Source of the DNA: Chthoniobacter flavus
Lineage (GTDB): Bacteria; Verrucomicrobiota; Verrucomicrobiia; Chthoniobacterales; Terrimicrobiaceae
NCBI GenBank assembly: GCA_945903555.1
Contig: CAMDOJ010000002.1
Location: 1 to 37,890, forward strand
DNA: 37,890 nt
Direction: 5' to 3'
Position numbers and translations under genes: made by a program. Below the pieces are notes generated by a model. That model saw only the letters and a program-made list of their open reading frames with translations. It was not told where the DNA came from and searched no databases. Positions 1-9,501 of the stretch are shown here, one piece after another; positions within the stretch are counted from its first letter, which is position 1, and each line of letters opens with the position of its first letter.

Positions 1-1404
1 ACTTTGCGTGACTTTACCTTCGAAAATGCATCCTCAGTTTCCCATTCTACCATGGAGGTGAATTTCAAATCTCTTGCTGGTGCCGCATCCTTGAGCGCCA
101 TTTTCAAAAAAGAAGGCTACGCCCCGATTCAAGGGGAGGCAAAATTTCCCGTTACGCTTAAGAAGGATGAGAATGGCAAATTTACGATCGTGGATGCTAA
201 TGCTCCCATCGAAGCTTGGGTCGATTTCCCCCAAATCGACCTAGAAACCCTACGCCCCCTTTTCCCTGCGCTTCGAGGGTTGAGCGGATCACTCTCGGGC
301 AACATGAAAGTCTCAAATACTTTTGCCAACCCCTCCATAAATGGATCAACAAATCTGATGGAGGCGGGATTTTATCTCGGCTCAATTCCTTCTCGCATTG
401 AAAAAATTAATACACAGGCGACCATTGATGCGGGCATCCTTCGAATTGACAAATGTGTTGGCGAGGTCGCGCCTGGTCGATTCGAGATCAGTGGGGCTTG
501 TCAGTTCCCCCAATCTTGGCAGCCAAAATGGGACCTCGCCCTCGAAGGATTAAAAATTCCGCTGAAAATGAATCCCTCTGCCGTTCTTTTAACGAATATG
601 CGCCTGCGCTCGGCTGGGGACCTCATCCACTCAGTCCTAAACGGCACTCTGGCCTTCGTGGACTCTCGGATTAACGATGATCTTCATCTCGTTCCACAGT
701 CTATCTCCGCGCTACAGCAACCCCAGCGTATGGAATCCCTCGCCACTCTGTTGCCTGCTTTTCTCTCCCCAAGCGCAGAAGACACAATAGATATCGCTAT
801 TTCCACTTTTGAACCGATCCGGGTCGGCAAGCTGCCGATCGCGGGCGAATTGGCCTGTGACCTGAAACTCCGTGGTTCACTGATGGCACCCGTACCGACC
901 GGACGCTTGATTCTTTCAAACATACCAGTCGTATTGCCTGCGGGTCGCTTGCTGATGACCCAGGGAACGATGGAGTTTCTCTCTGATGAACCATGGAACC
1001 CCATCTTGTTGGCAAAGGCTTCGGGATGGATTGACCACCAATTTGTAGAGGCATTCGCCTTCGGCAGATTCAACGAGGGAAGGTGGACCCTCCGATCGCA
1101 TGACGACCACCTTTCCCCTCAAGATTTGACCCTTCTTCTCGAACTAGGAGCCTTGCCATACACAAACGAGGGCGTTACCCAACTTAGTCTTGCGACCAAT
1201 TTCAGGGCCTACGTTTTACAGACCAGTTGGGATAAGTTTTCTGATTTGGTCAGTGGGGCTGGTGTTTTCTTCACTTCGCTTCAATATCCACTCACACAAT
1301 GGGGAAGCGATCGTCCATTGAGCGAAAGCCTCAACTTCGCCACGGACACCACTGCTCTTCCACTCAAGGGTTTTGACTTGGGATTTGAATGGGGGTTCCG
1401 TTAA
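1..1404 (+). CDS. TamB-like translocation/assembly module protein, 3' part only
   Basis: The reading frame is open from the first base of the window, so the true start lies upstream and only the C-terminal 467 or so residues are seen. The sequence is rich in short beta-strand repeats with alternating Gly/Ser and hydrophobics. Near the end it carries the pattern typical of TamB/DUF490 C-termini: a stretch ending GRLILSNIPVVLPAGRLL, then a segment with EPWNPILL, then LTLLLELGALP. TamB-family proteins are inner-membrane-anchored periplasmic proteins that help lipid transfer and outer-membrane protein assembly, usually partnered by an Omp85 protein, which is not in the window. The next gene starts 10 bases downstream, so the two may be co-transcribed. 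The family call is by pattern memory; the N-terminal anchor cannot be examined. Confidence 0.7.
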   Translation, partial: TLRDFTFENASSVSHSTMEVNFKSLAGAASLSAIFKKEGYAPIQGEAKFPVTLKKDENGKFTIVDANAPIEAWVDFPQIDLETLRPLFPALRGLSGSLSGNMKVSNTFANPSINGSTNLMEAGFYLGSIPSRIEKINTQATIDAGILRIDKCVGEVAPGRFEISGACQFPQSWQPKWDLALEGLKIPLKMNPSAVLLTNMRLRSAGDLIHSVLNGTLAFVDSRINDDLHLVPQSISALQQPQRMESLATLLPAFLSPSAEDTIDIAISTFEPIRVGKLPIAGELACDLKLRGSLMAPVPTGRLILSNIPVVLPAGRLLMTQGTMEFLSDEPWNPILLAKASGWIDHQFVEAFAFGRFNEGRWTLRSHDDHLSPQDLTLLLELGALPYTNEGVTQLSLATNFRAYVLQTSWDKFSDLVSGAGVFFTSLQYPLTQWGSDRPLSESLNFATDTTALPLKGFDLGFEWGFR

Positions 1405-1414
1405 AAAACTCCAC

Positions 1415-1780
1415 ATGCTCAAAGTCTATACCTACAAGCCCTGCTCGACTTGCCGAAATGCGACAAACTGGTTGCGCTCACAAAGCATCGATTTTCACGA
1501 ACTCCCTATTCGTGAGACTCCTCCGACAGGGGCAGAATTGCAGGCCGTATTGATTGCCAGCCAAAGCCAAGTCCGCTCAATCCTCAATACCTCCGGACAA
1601 GATTATCGGTCCCTTGGTCTCAAGGATAAACTCGACGGAATGGACACGGGCACCATTTTCTCCCTTCTCGCCAAAAACGGCAACCTCATCAAGCGCCCGT
1701 TCGCCATCGATGCGGAACGGGGTATTTTTTTGGCGGGCTTTCGGGAAGAAAAATGGAAGCAGGCCTTCGTGGGGCGGTGA
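1415..1780 (+). CDS. ArsC/Spx/YffB-like thioredoxin-fold protein
   Basis: This 121-residue protein opens with a beta strand leading into CSTC (C10 and C13) followed by RNA, the CxxC-R arrangement of the ArsC/Spx/YffB family. NLIKRPFAID further on matches the family's conserved KRP loop. Length is normal for the family (about 110-130). Members reduce arsenate, regulate RNA polymerase (Spx, in Firmicutes) or are of unknown function (YffB); the sequence does not decide between them, and the CxxC pair resembles the Spx/YffB-like group more than classical arsenate reductase. The start is taken at ATG 1415, just before the first strand; an upstream in-frame start at 1373 would overlap the TamB-like gene. 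It converges on the signal peptidase gene with only 19 bases between stops. Confidence 0.8.
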   Translation: MLKVYTYKPCSTCRNATNWLRSQSIDFHELPIRETPPTGAELQAVLIASQSQVRSILNTSGQDYRSLGLKDKLDGMDTGTIFSLLAKNGNLIKRPFAIDAERGIFLAGFREEKWKQAFVGR

Positions 1781-1799
1781 GGGGTGGCTCCTTTAAAAA

Positions 1800-2921
1800 T
1801 CAGCGAATGAGCCCCCAACGCTTGCTGAAGGGCCAGTACACAACAAGTCCGCGTCCAGCCACATTGCGCTCAGGAACGATTCCCCAATCCCGACTGTCGC
1901 GGGAATGATAGCTATTATCTCCAAGGGCGAAGTAGCTATTCACTGGAACCGTGAATGTATCTTCAGTTGTGCCAAGATAGCGGAAGGGCGGACCGCCGCG
2001 CCCGCCATTGGAGTAACCTTGATAATCATTCTTCAAGCTCATCACTCTTTGAAACACAAAGTTCGTTGAGACATTTCCATTGATGTAGAGGAGAGGGGGG
2101 GCGATCCGAAGTGTTTGGCCCGGCATCCCGACTAGGCGTTTGATGTAGTGCTGGGAACCCATCGCCGGATCCAACCCCGACTCGATATCTCGAATACCAG
2201 TGGTTTTAAATACGAAAACATCGCCGCTTGCGGGCTTAACAAAATTGTAGCTCACTTTATCCACAAAAACTTGGTCGCCCGTATCCATATGCCCACGGGC
2301 AATCACTTCGCCAGCGGCAAACTGACGTCCGGGTACCACGCGGAAATAGCGCATTAGCGGATCGCGAGGAACAAATAGCGAGTAAGTGGTGTGACGGCAA
2401 ATGATCTGCGTGAAAGTGAAAAAGTTCACATACGTTTTCTCAGTCAGAGAGACGACGACATCCTCTTCCTTGGCGCGAAGGTCAAAAGAATGTCGACCTT
2501 GGACAAAAAACTGAAATGCGCGAATGAGGGGATTCGGAGGTGGAGTATCTGTCGGAACCCCAACGATACCGTAGAGGGTGGGTTGCATCGAACCGGTCGG
2601 AATGCGAAAGGGCTGGATCAAGAACGCCTTCACCCCAGCGGCAATCACGATAGCCACAAGGAAAACCTCGATATTCTCGCGTAAAGAAGCGTTCTTGGGG
2701 TGGGGGAGACATTTCCCGACCAGATCATCGAGGCGAGTGGTCGCGACGGAAACAGCTTCGCGACTGCGCGCTCGAATGGCAGATCGAAGATCCAAGATGC
2801 CTGACTCAATCTCGGAAACCTTTACCGGCTGAAGAATGTCTTTTTTGTAAGCAAGGAACTTCTTGGCGCCATGGATGTAGTTTTTGGCATCCTTTATATA
2901 GCGAGGAGTGAGTAAAAACAT
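1800..2921 (-). CDS. lepB: signal peptidase I
   Basis: Type I signal peptidase, the membrane serine protease that removes signal peptides from exported proteins. A hydrophobic anchor (about residues 85-103) is followed by the catalytic box IPTGSMQPTL with S111. The general base lies in YIKRLVGMPGQTL (K261), and GDNSYHSRDSR (334-344) is the conserved C-terminal box. At 373 residues it is longer than many homologues. An 80-residue charged N-terminal region precedes the anchor, and about 150 residues separate Ser from Lys, including a segment around 120-200 with no box I recognise. It lies 32 bases downstream of lepA, the same order as in E. coli, so the two are probably one transcript. The ATG at 2921 has no strong Shine-Dalgarno sequence. 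Confidence 0.95.
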   Translation of the reverse strand: MFLLTPRYIKDAKNYIHGAKKFLAYKKDILQPVKVSEIESGILDLRSAIRARSREAVSVATTRLDDLVGKCLPHPKNASLRENIEVFLVAIVIAAGVKAFLIQPFRIPTGSMQPTLYGIVGVPTDTPPPNPLIRAFQFFVQGRHSFDLRAKEEDVVVSLTEKTYVNFFTFTQIICRHTTYSLFVPRDPLMRYFRVVPGRQFAAGEVIARGHMDTGDQVFVDKVSYNFVKPASGDVFVFKTTGIRDIESGLDPAMGSQHYIKRLVGMPGQTLRIAPPLLYINGNVSTNFVFQRVMSLKNDYQGYSNGGRGGPPFRYLGTTEDTFTVPVNSYFALGDNSYHSRDSRDWGIVPERNVAGRGLVVYWPFSKRWGLIR

Positions 2922-2953
2922 AATGATCGGTTGAGATTTGGGGCGTGGGGGGC

Positions 2954-4759
<1,806 letters not shown>

Positions 4760-4770
4760 GAAAGGTGGGG

Positions 4771-4799
4771 AATATCGGGCACATCTAGGTCGCGGTCAA
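4771..4799 (-). promoter_or_regulatory. candidate sigma70-type promoter of lepA
   Basis: On the minus strand TTGACC (4794-4799) is followed after 17 bases by GATATT (4771-4776), 12 bases before the lepA start codon. The -35 matches the consensus at five of six positions, the -10 at four. It would leave only a very short 5' leader, so it is tentative. The ten bases TGCCCGATAT here also occur in the rplI promoter. Confidence 0.35.
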
Positions 4800-4859
4800 T
4801 GCTGTGTTCCGCATTTGCGTTGGAATCCCTTCCACCCTTTGCCTAGAATCCATTTTAGA

Positions 4860-5402
4860 ATGAACGATTCCGAACTTCACGAACCACAAGAAACCCAGCC
4901 ACGATTCCGTTTCAACGTGCAGGCATTCCAATTATTTGGGCTCGCCCTTATCGCTCTTGCGTTGCCGTTCACGATCCTGATTCTGGGACTCTTGGACTTC
5001 CGTAAAAATAGTAAGCAGAGCGGCCCTTCGACCACACAAGAAACCACCCCAACGATCACCGAGGCGCCAGGTCTCCGCGCGGCATTAGATTCCATTGCCG
5101 AATCCAAATTGACCGTGCCCGTCTTAGATGACGGAATTCGGCGGTTTAGTTTTGTCCTTAAGAAGCCCGATAGCTCAACGGTCGAGTCGGCACTTAGATC
5201 CGCTCTGGATGGAGTCGGCGCTTTTGGCGTCGACACCTCAAAAAATCATGCCGAAAAGTTTATAGCGCGTATTTCCATAGAAAAGGCCCTCGAGTTTGAT
5301 CGGACTCTCGCTGATCTTGGACCATCAGCGAAACCATCGGCATCCATCGATAGCCACGAAACATCTTCGATAAACTACGAAATTACGCTTCTGCGAGAAT
5401 AG
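4860..5402 (+). CDS. unknown membrane-anchored protein
   Basis: I do not recognise this 180-residue protein. It has a short polar N-terminus, one clear hydrophobic helix (about residues 24-46, FGLALIALALPFTILILGLL) and then a charged C-terminal domain of about 130 residues. A low-complexity Ser/Thr/Pro-rich linker follows the helix, and the tail alternates acidic and hydrophobic residues (for example KLTVPVLDDGIRRF). It is probably an N-in, C-out single-pass inner-membrane protein. The start is ATG 4860; an in-frame extension upstream would run into the lepA promoter region and does not look coding. It is divergent from lepA and followed by a gene-free stretch, so it appears monocistronic. 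Confidence 0.65.
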   Translation: MNDSELHEPQETQPRFRFNVQAFQLFGLALIALALPFTILILGLLDFRKNSKQSGPSTTQETTPTITEAPGLRAALDSIAESKLTVPVLDDGIRRFSFVLKKPDSSTVESALRSALDGVGAFGVDTSKNHAEKFIARISIEKALEFDRTLADLGPSAKPSASIDSHETSSINYEITLLRE

Positions 5403-5658
5403 GACTTCCTTTTCGCCTCCTTCATGGCTTGTCACATCTTGATGACTTTGCTTCCCAGCACTAAAATAACTCAAAAGCCTAGCAACGAATAATATATAAA
5501 TCAAGATTGCGCTATGCGATCAGACTATCCCACCTACTTTCATTATGTATTACATGTATTATGTGATGTTATTGATATGTCCATTTGCTGGAGGGTTTAG
5601 ATGGTTTGTGAATAAGTTACGAGCAACTTGGCGAATGCCTAGACTATCTCAATACCCG

Positions 5659-5674
5659 CTCCGTTCGAACGGAG
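5659..5674. repeat. 16-base perfect palindrome
   Basis: ctccgttcgaacggag is its own reverse complement. It is bracketed by ttgtgaa (about 5607-5613) and ttcacaa (about 5679-5685), which could pair with each other. It is not a tRNA T-arm: the loop would be one base short and no acceptor or anticodon arm can be built around it. Confidence 0.6.
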
Positions 5675-5695
5675 TTTGTTCACAATCGATCGATT

Positions 5696-5745
5696 ATACC
5701 AAAAGCAGCTTGCTTTTGGATTTTAGGAGAGGGACACAGCGCGTC
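5696..5745 (+). repeat. 50-bp dispersed repeat, copy 1
   Basis: This copy matches the reverse complement of 37291-37340 at 46 of 50 positions; the four differences are all transitions. The left part is a hairpin: ccaaaagca, a three-base loop, then tgcttttgg, a perfect nine-base stem at 5699-5719. The right part contains acacagcgcgtc. Both copies lie in gene-free DNA and in opposite orientations. Confidence 0.8.
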
Positions 5746-6046
5746 CCGCCTGTGTGCTTTGGCATGCTCCTTGGTTCCAATGGTAATGGGTGGCGAGCAA
5801 GTAGACCAGTCTCCACACGGCCGAGACGGTCATGCCCCCTTCTTCTTGCGGTTTTTAAAGTCTAATTTCAAAGAGACAATGGTATTTAGAAGGCCTCAAT
5901 AATCTCAGAAATGTGCGACTTTAGAGAACGATGGTTTCCGAGTAAAAAATTCTCATAAAGAACACGCATGAAATAGAAAGAGATTCCAGCGTATCTATTA
6001 AAAACGCCACCGAAACTGCTTCAACTCGAAAACCTGCCAGGCGAAT

Positions 6047-7102
6047 TTAAACTTCAGCCGAGTGCTCTTCTGCAGAATCGACAGAAAGAGGTATCAAAAC
6101 GTTCTGCGCGATGTATTCAATGATTACATTAACGCCTGATGTCGTCTCTGCGGAAATCGGCACAACTGTGACTTTGGGAAAGCGCATTTGGAAAACTTTC
6201 AGATTCTCCTCCGCTTCGGGCAGATCCATCTTATTTGATATGATACAAAAAGGCTTAGCTGCTAAGGTAGGATCATACAGACGCAACTCTTTACGTAAAG
6301 ACTGGTAGTCATCAATGGGGCTTCGCCCCTCGCTGCCGGCCATATCAAGAACAAAGAAAAGAGACTTACAGCGAACGATATGCCGCAAAAATTCATGCCC
6401 TAGCCCACGATTTTCATGTGCACCATCGATCAAACCAGGGATATCCGCTACGGTAGCACGATGATATTCAGGGAGATCTACAACGCCGACAATGGGATGT
6501 AGTGTTGTGAAAGGATATGGTGCTGCTTTAGGTCTGGCTGCGGAGATCTTTTGAAGAAGGGTTGATTTGCCAGCATTGGGATACCCGACTAAGCCGATAT
6601 CTGCAATCGTGCGAAGCTCGAAAAGATACCATGATTCCTCACCTGGATATCCCTTAGTGACCTGACGGGGCACTCGGTTCGTGGACGATTTAAAGTGGGT
6701 GTTCCCCTTGCCTCCATCGCCGCCTTTACAGATGACAAATTCCTGACCGGGTTCGGAAAGATCGGCAATAGGTTCCTCTTCGACTTCGTCATGGGAGGTA
6801 TGACCCGCGCGGTGGACAATAGTTCCGATGGGAACTTTAATTCGGGTGGGTTCGGAACTGCGCCCCATTTTGTCCTTACCTTTCCCATGTCCACCCCGCT
6901 TTGAGCGAATCAGGGGTTCAAAAAAAAGCGCAACCAAACTATCCACATCATGGTCAGCGACCAGAATGATATCCCCGCCCCGCCCTCCATCACCACCGTC
7001 CGGTCCTCCACGAGGGACGAATTTTTCGCGGCGAAAGCTGCAACAGCCATTCCCTCCATCACCGGCCTTGGCGTGCACCCTTATCTGATCGACAAACTTC
7101 AT
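6047..7102 (-). CDS. obg: Obg-family GTPase (CgtA)
   Basis: A 351-residue ribosome-associated GTPase involved in 50S maturation and stress and growth control. The N-terminal glycine-rich Obg fold is clear (FVPRGGPDGGDGGRGGDI near residue 28, then GGHGKGKDKMG). The G domain follows, with GYPNAGKST (173-181), switch II DIPGLIDGAHENRGLGHEFL from 220, and NKMD (290-293). The protein ends soon after the G domain, so the variable C-terminal domain of some homologues is missing, as is common in Gram-negatives. The usual rplU-rpmA partners are not adjacent. The ATG at 7102 opens with MKFVDQ, the canonical Obg N-terminus. Confidence 0.97.
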   Translation of the reverse strand: MKFVDQIRVHAKAGDGGNGCCSFRREKFVPRGGPDGGDGGRGGDIILVADHDVDSLVALFFEPLIRSKRGGHGKGKDKMGRSSEPTRIKVPIGTIVHRAGHTSHDEVEEEPIADLSEPGQEFVICKGGDGGKGNTHFKSSTNRVPRQVTKGYPGEESWYLFELRTIADIGLVGYPNAGKSTLLQKISAARPKAAPYPFTTLHPIVGVVDLPEYHRATVADIPGLIDGAHENRGLGHEFLRHIVRCKSLFFVLDMAGSEGRSPIDDYQSLRKELRLYDPTLAAKPFCIISNKMDLPEAEENLKVFQMRFPKVTVVPISAETTSGVNVIIEYIAQNVLIPLSVDSAEEHSAEV

Positions 7103-7227
7103 TGAGGGAAGGTGGCGGAGTTAGCCTGTCAAGTCGATGTGAAATTGCCACATCAACGAAAAGAGGCCCCATTTTGACCTGCTTGATTTGGTGGAAAAAA
7201 TCCCAGCGCAGTGCTACAATTGTAATT

Positions 7228-8577
7228 ATGAGCACTAACCCATCTGTGCAGGAATTGCGTTCACTCGATCAGCAATATCACCTTCATCCGTTCACGCATC
7301 ATTTGGACATGCACGAAACGGGCACCCATTTGATCAAGTCTGGTGATGGTTGCTTCCTCGTGGATGAGGATGACCGCCGCTTGCTCGATGGCCTGGCGGG
7401 ATTGTGGTGCGTGAATGTGGGGTACAATTGCTCGGCTATCACGAGTGCCGTTACAAATCAAATGCGGAACTTGCCTTATTACCCCTCTTTTTTTAATAGC
7501 ACGACAGAACCTCCGATTCGAGTAGCGGAATTTCTTGCAAAAAAAGCTCCCCCACGAATCAACCACACTGTTTTTTCGAATTCGGGATCTGAGGCTAATG
7601 AAAGCGCACTCAAAATCATTCGTTCTTATCACAAGCTTCGAGGACAGCCCGGAAAGTTCAAAATCCTATCAAGGACTTTTGCTTATCATGGGGTCACCAT
7701 GGCGACGACAAGCATGACGGGATTACCCTCGTGCTACGATCCGTTCAATCTTCCGCTACCTGGCTTCATTCATGTGCCTGGCCCCCATCCTTACGGCGTG
7801 AATTCGCCATTGGACCCCGAGGCTTTTGGAAAGTGGTGCCTAGAGGAGACGGCCCGCATCATTCGTGAAGAAGGCGCGGATACTATCGCAGCCATGTTTG
7901 TTGAACCTGTGCAGGGAGCTGGTGGTGTTATTCCCCCACCCACAGGGTATCTCCAAGGTTTGCGTGAGCTTTTGAGAGCCAACAATATTCTTTTTGTGGC
8001 CGATGAGGTGATTACGGCTTTTGGGCGCGTGGGTGATTGGTTCGCTAGCGGTCTATGGAATCTGGATCCCGATTTGATCACCCTCGCCAAGGGCATCACC
8101 AGCGGTTACCTGCCTCTTGGGGCCACGATGGTGAGCGATGAGATTACGGATGTCATTCATAGCGGTGGCTACTTTGCTCATGGATTCACCTATAGTGGAC
8201 ATCCGACGAGTGCCGCAGCGGCGTTGGCAAATCTACAAACGATTGAGAGTTTGGGTCTGGTGGAACGCGTTCGCTCTGATGTTGGGCCCTATTTTCAGGA
8301 AAAACTCCACAGCTTCGCCGAGCATCCTGCTGTCGCAGAAATCCGCGGTATCGGCCTTATCGGTGCGATGGAACTTGTTCCTCGTGGCGGAAGATCGGCT
8401 CTGACCCCCGCTAGCGCACTGGGGGTTCGTGCCTCTGGACTCATTCGGAAGGAAGGGACAATTGTTCGGGGTATCCGCGATCTTATCGCAGTGGCGCCTC
8501 CTCTCATCATCACGCATGAAGAGATTGATCAACTCTTTGAATCGATCAGTGCCGGCCTTGAAAAACTCTGGGATTAA
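7228..8577 (+). CDS. class III PLP-dependent aminotransferase (omega-amino acid:pyruvate type)
   Basis: A 449-residue fold-type I aminotransferase of normal family length. Visible landmarks are the phosphate-binding SNSGSEANE (about 117-125), the cofactor-binding Asp-Glu in FVADEVITAFGR (D259, E260), and the Schiff-base lysine K288 in LAKGITSGYLPLGA. The family transfers amino groups from omega-amino acids, beta-alanine, GABA, putrescine or aromatic amines to pyruvate or 2-oxoglutarate; the donor cannot be read from sequence, and neighbours give no pathway. The start is ATG 7228 (MSTNPSV), matching the usual family N-terminus; an in-frame extension back to 7102 looks non-coding. No Shine-Dalgarno sequence is evident. 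It is transcribed divergently from obg. Confidence 0.9.
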   Translation: MSTNPSVQELRSLDQQYHLHPFTHHLDMHETGTHLIKSGDGCFLVDEDDRRLLDGLAGLWCVNVGYNCSAITSAVTNQMRNLPYYPSFFNSTTEPPIRVAEFLAKKAPPRINHTVFSNSGSEANESALKIIRSYHKLRGQPGKFKILSRTFAYHGVTMATTSMTGLPSCYDPFNLPLPGFIHVPGPHPYGVNSPLDPEAFGKWCLEETARIIREEGADTIAAMFVEPVQGAGGVIPPPTGYLQGLRELLRANNILFVADEVITAFGRVGDWFASGLWNLDPDLITLAKGITSGYLPLGATMVSDEITDVIHSGGYFAHGFTYSGHPTSAAAALANLQTIESLGLVERVRSDVGPYFQEKLHSFAEHPAVAEIRGIGLIGAMELVPRGGRSALTPASALGVRASGLIRKEGTIVRGIRDLIAVAPPLIITHEEIDQLFESISAGLEKLWD

Positions 8578-8583
8578 CAAACC

Positions 8584-8832
8584 TCAATTCAGGGTACCCT
8601 TGGGAAGTGTGATCTCATAGACGGTTGCACCCCCCTTGCCAGCCCCATCATGTGCTTCGAGACCCAGTTCCTGATAAGCGCGATCAAGTGCTTCGGGGTC
8701 ATTTCGAATTTGCGGGAATAGTCTTTTTAGGCGTTCTTTCACCCAACGTTTTGCGATGCGCTGATCGAGTGGATGAGTTGGTGCTTCACCGCGGAGACTG
8801 TTCCGGAAAAAGTCTAGAAACCCTGAACTCAT
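8584..8832 (-). CDS. small unknown protein, last gene of the men operon
   Basis: An 82-residue soluble, basic protein I do not recognise. It starts MSSGFLDFFRNSLRG, has a Lys/Arg-rich helical middle (RIAKRWVKERLKRLFPQI) and ends with a glycine-rich turn and a short strand (GKGGATVYEITLPKG). Its ATG shares four bases (ATGA, 8829-8832) with the stop of the upstream membrane protein gene, so it is very likely real and translationally coupled. An in-frame extension to 8913 would lie inside the upstream gene. Its place at the end of a menaquinone operon does not show that it acts in that pathway. Confidence 0.65.
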   Translation of the reverse strand: MSSGFLDFFRNSLRGEAPTHPLDQRIAKRWVKERLKRLFPQIRNDPEALDRAYQELGLEAHDGAGKGGATVYEITLPKGTLN

Positions 8833-9500
8833 AACCTCTGGGCAAAAAATAGAATATTCACGGTCAGAAAAAGTGCATTCACGCACAGAAGAACGACACC
8901 CTCGGGTGAGCATCGGGTCAATTTCAAACCAGTATCCTCAGGGTAAATTCGAGCTAGAAAAAAGCCAGCTATGGCAAGTGTCACGAAGGCAATCACCGCT
9001 TGCATAAAAGCCCCTCCCCCACCCCACGGATTCCAAAGCCACCAAAGTCGTGTCTTGCTAAGAAAAATTAATCCATTCGCCAGCGTGAAACAAAAAAATC
9101 CTGATGAGATCGCTGCCAAGGCATTCCGTTCAAAAGTGGAAAAAATCTGCGCTGCTGATTTTTGAGCTAAGGTCAGTAAAGCTAGCGCCAACAATGGCGG
9201 GAGAAGTGGAAACGTCCCACCCAGTTTGAGCCCCTCGGGCCCACAGAATCTCATCGGGCCAAGTGGCCAACCGGTGAAAATCGTAAGGGCAATGAGTGCT
9301 GAAAAAGCGACTAACACGATCCCCGCACAGGCGCGCGCCTTGGCCAATCCAGATAGTGAGACAAGGCCACCATAAGCCAAGGTCGAGAGGAGCAAAACCC
9401 AGATAGCATCCCACCAAGGGAAAGTGCCGGCCTCGAGCAAGAGGAGATAGCCCGCTAAGAGTGTCCAAATGGCAACAAGTATAGAATTGGCTTTTTTCAT
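8829..9500 (-). CDS. polytopic membrane protein, possibly CruF/COG2324-like
   Basis: About 223 residues with six or seven hydrophobic helices (for example ILVAIWTLLAGYLLLLEAG, ACAGIVLVAFSALIALTIF, VVLLCVNALFLTVNILFF). The central motif TGWPLGPMRFCGPEG followed by LGGTFPLLPPLLALALL resembles the GWPFG-Y-Y pattern preceding G-P-L-P-L in CruF-type carotenoid hydratases (COG2324). No other carotenoid gene is nearby, so the assignment is tentative. The start is ATG 9500, one base after the stop of the DUF2062 gene; a longer in-frame start would overlap that gene by over 40 bases. Its own stop overlaps the next start by four bases. Confidence 0.55.
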   Translation of the reverse strand: MKKANSILVAIWTLLAGYLLLLEAGTFPWWDAIWVLLLSTLAYGGLVSLSGLAKARACAGIVLVAFSALIALTIFTGWPLGPMRFCGPEGLKLGGTFPLLPPLLALALLTLAQKSAAQIFSTFERNALAAISSGFFCFTLANGLIFLSKTRLWWLWNPWGGGGAFMQAVIAFVTLAIAGFFLARIYPEDTGLKLTRCSPEGVVLLCVNALFLTVNILFFAQRL

Positions 9501-9501
9501 A

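Larger units (their letters stand above)
5403..6046. other. gene-free AT-rich intergenic stretch
   Basis: These 644 bases between two unrelated genes hold no convincing gene. The longest open frame (5545-5865, +) reads as low-complexity Tyr/Met then Arg/Ser-rich sequence, without a ribosome binding site, and runs through a dispersed repeat. The stretch contains a 16-base perfect palindrome (5659-5674), a 50-bp repeat copy (5696-5745) and otherwise AT-rich sequence with no pattern I can name. Confidence 0.6.

Noticed and set aside
5655..5680. tRNA T-arm-like ttcgaa hairpin
   Set aside because: The loop has six rather than seven bases and no acceptor, D or anticodon arm can be placed around it.
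5545..5865. 106-codon frame in the gene-free region
   Set aside because: Low-complexity start, runs through the dispersed repeat, no ribosome binding site.
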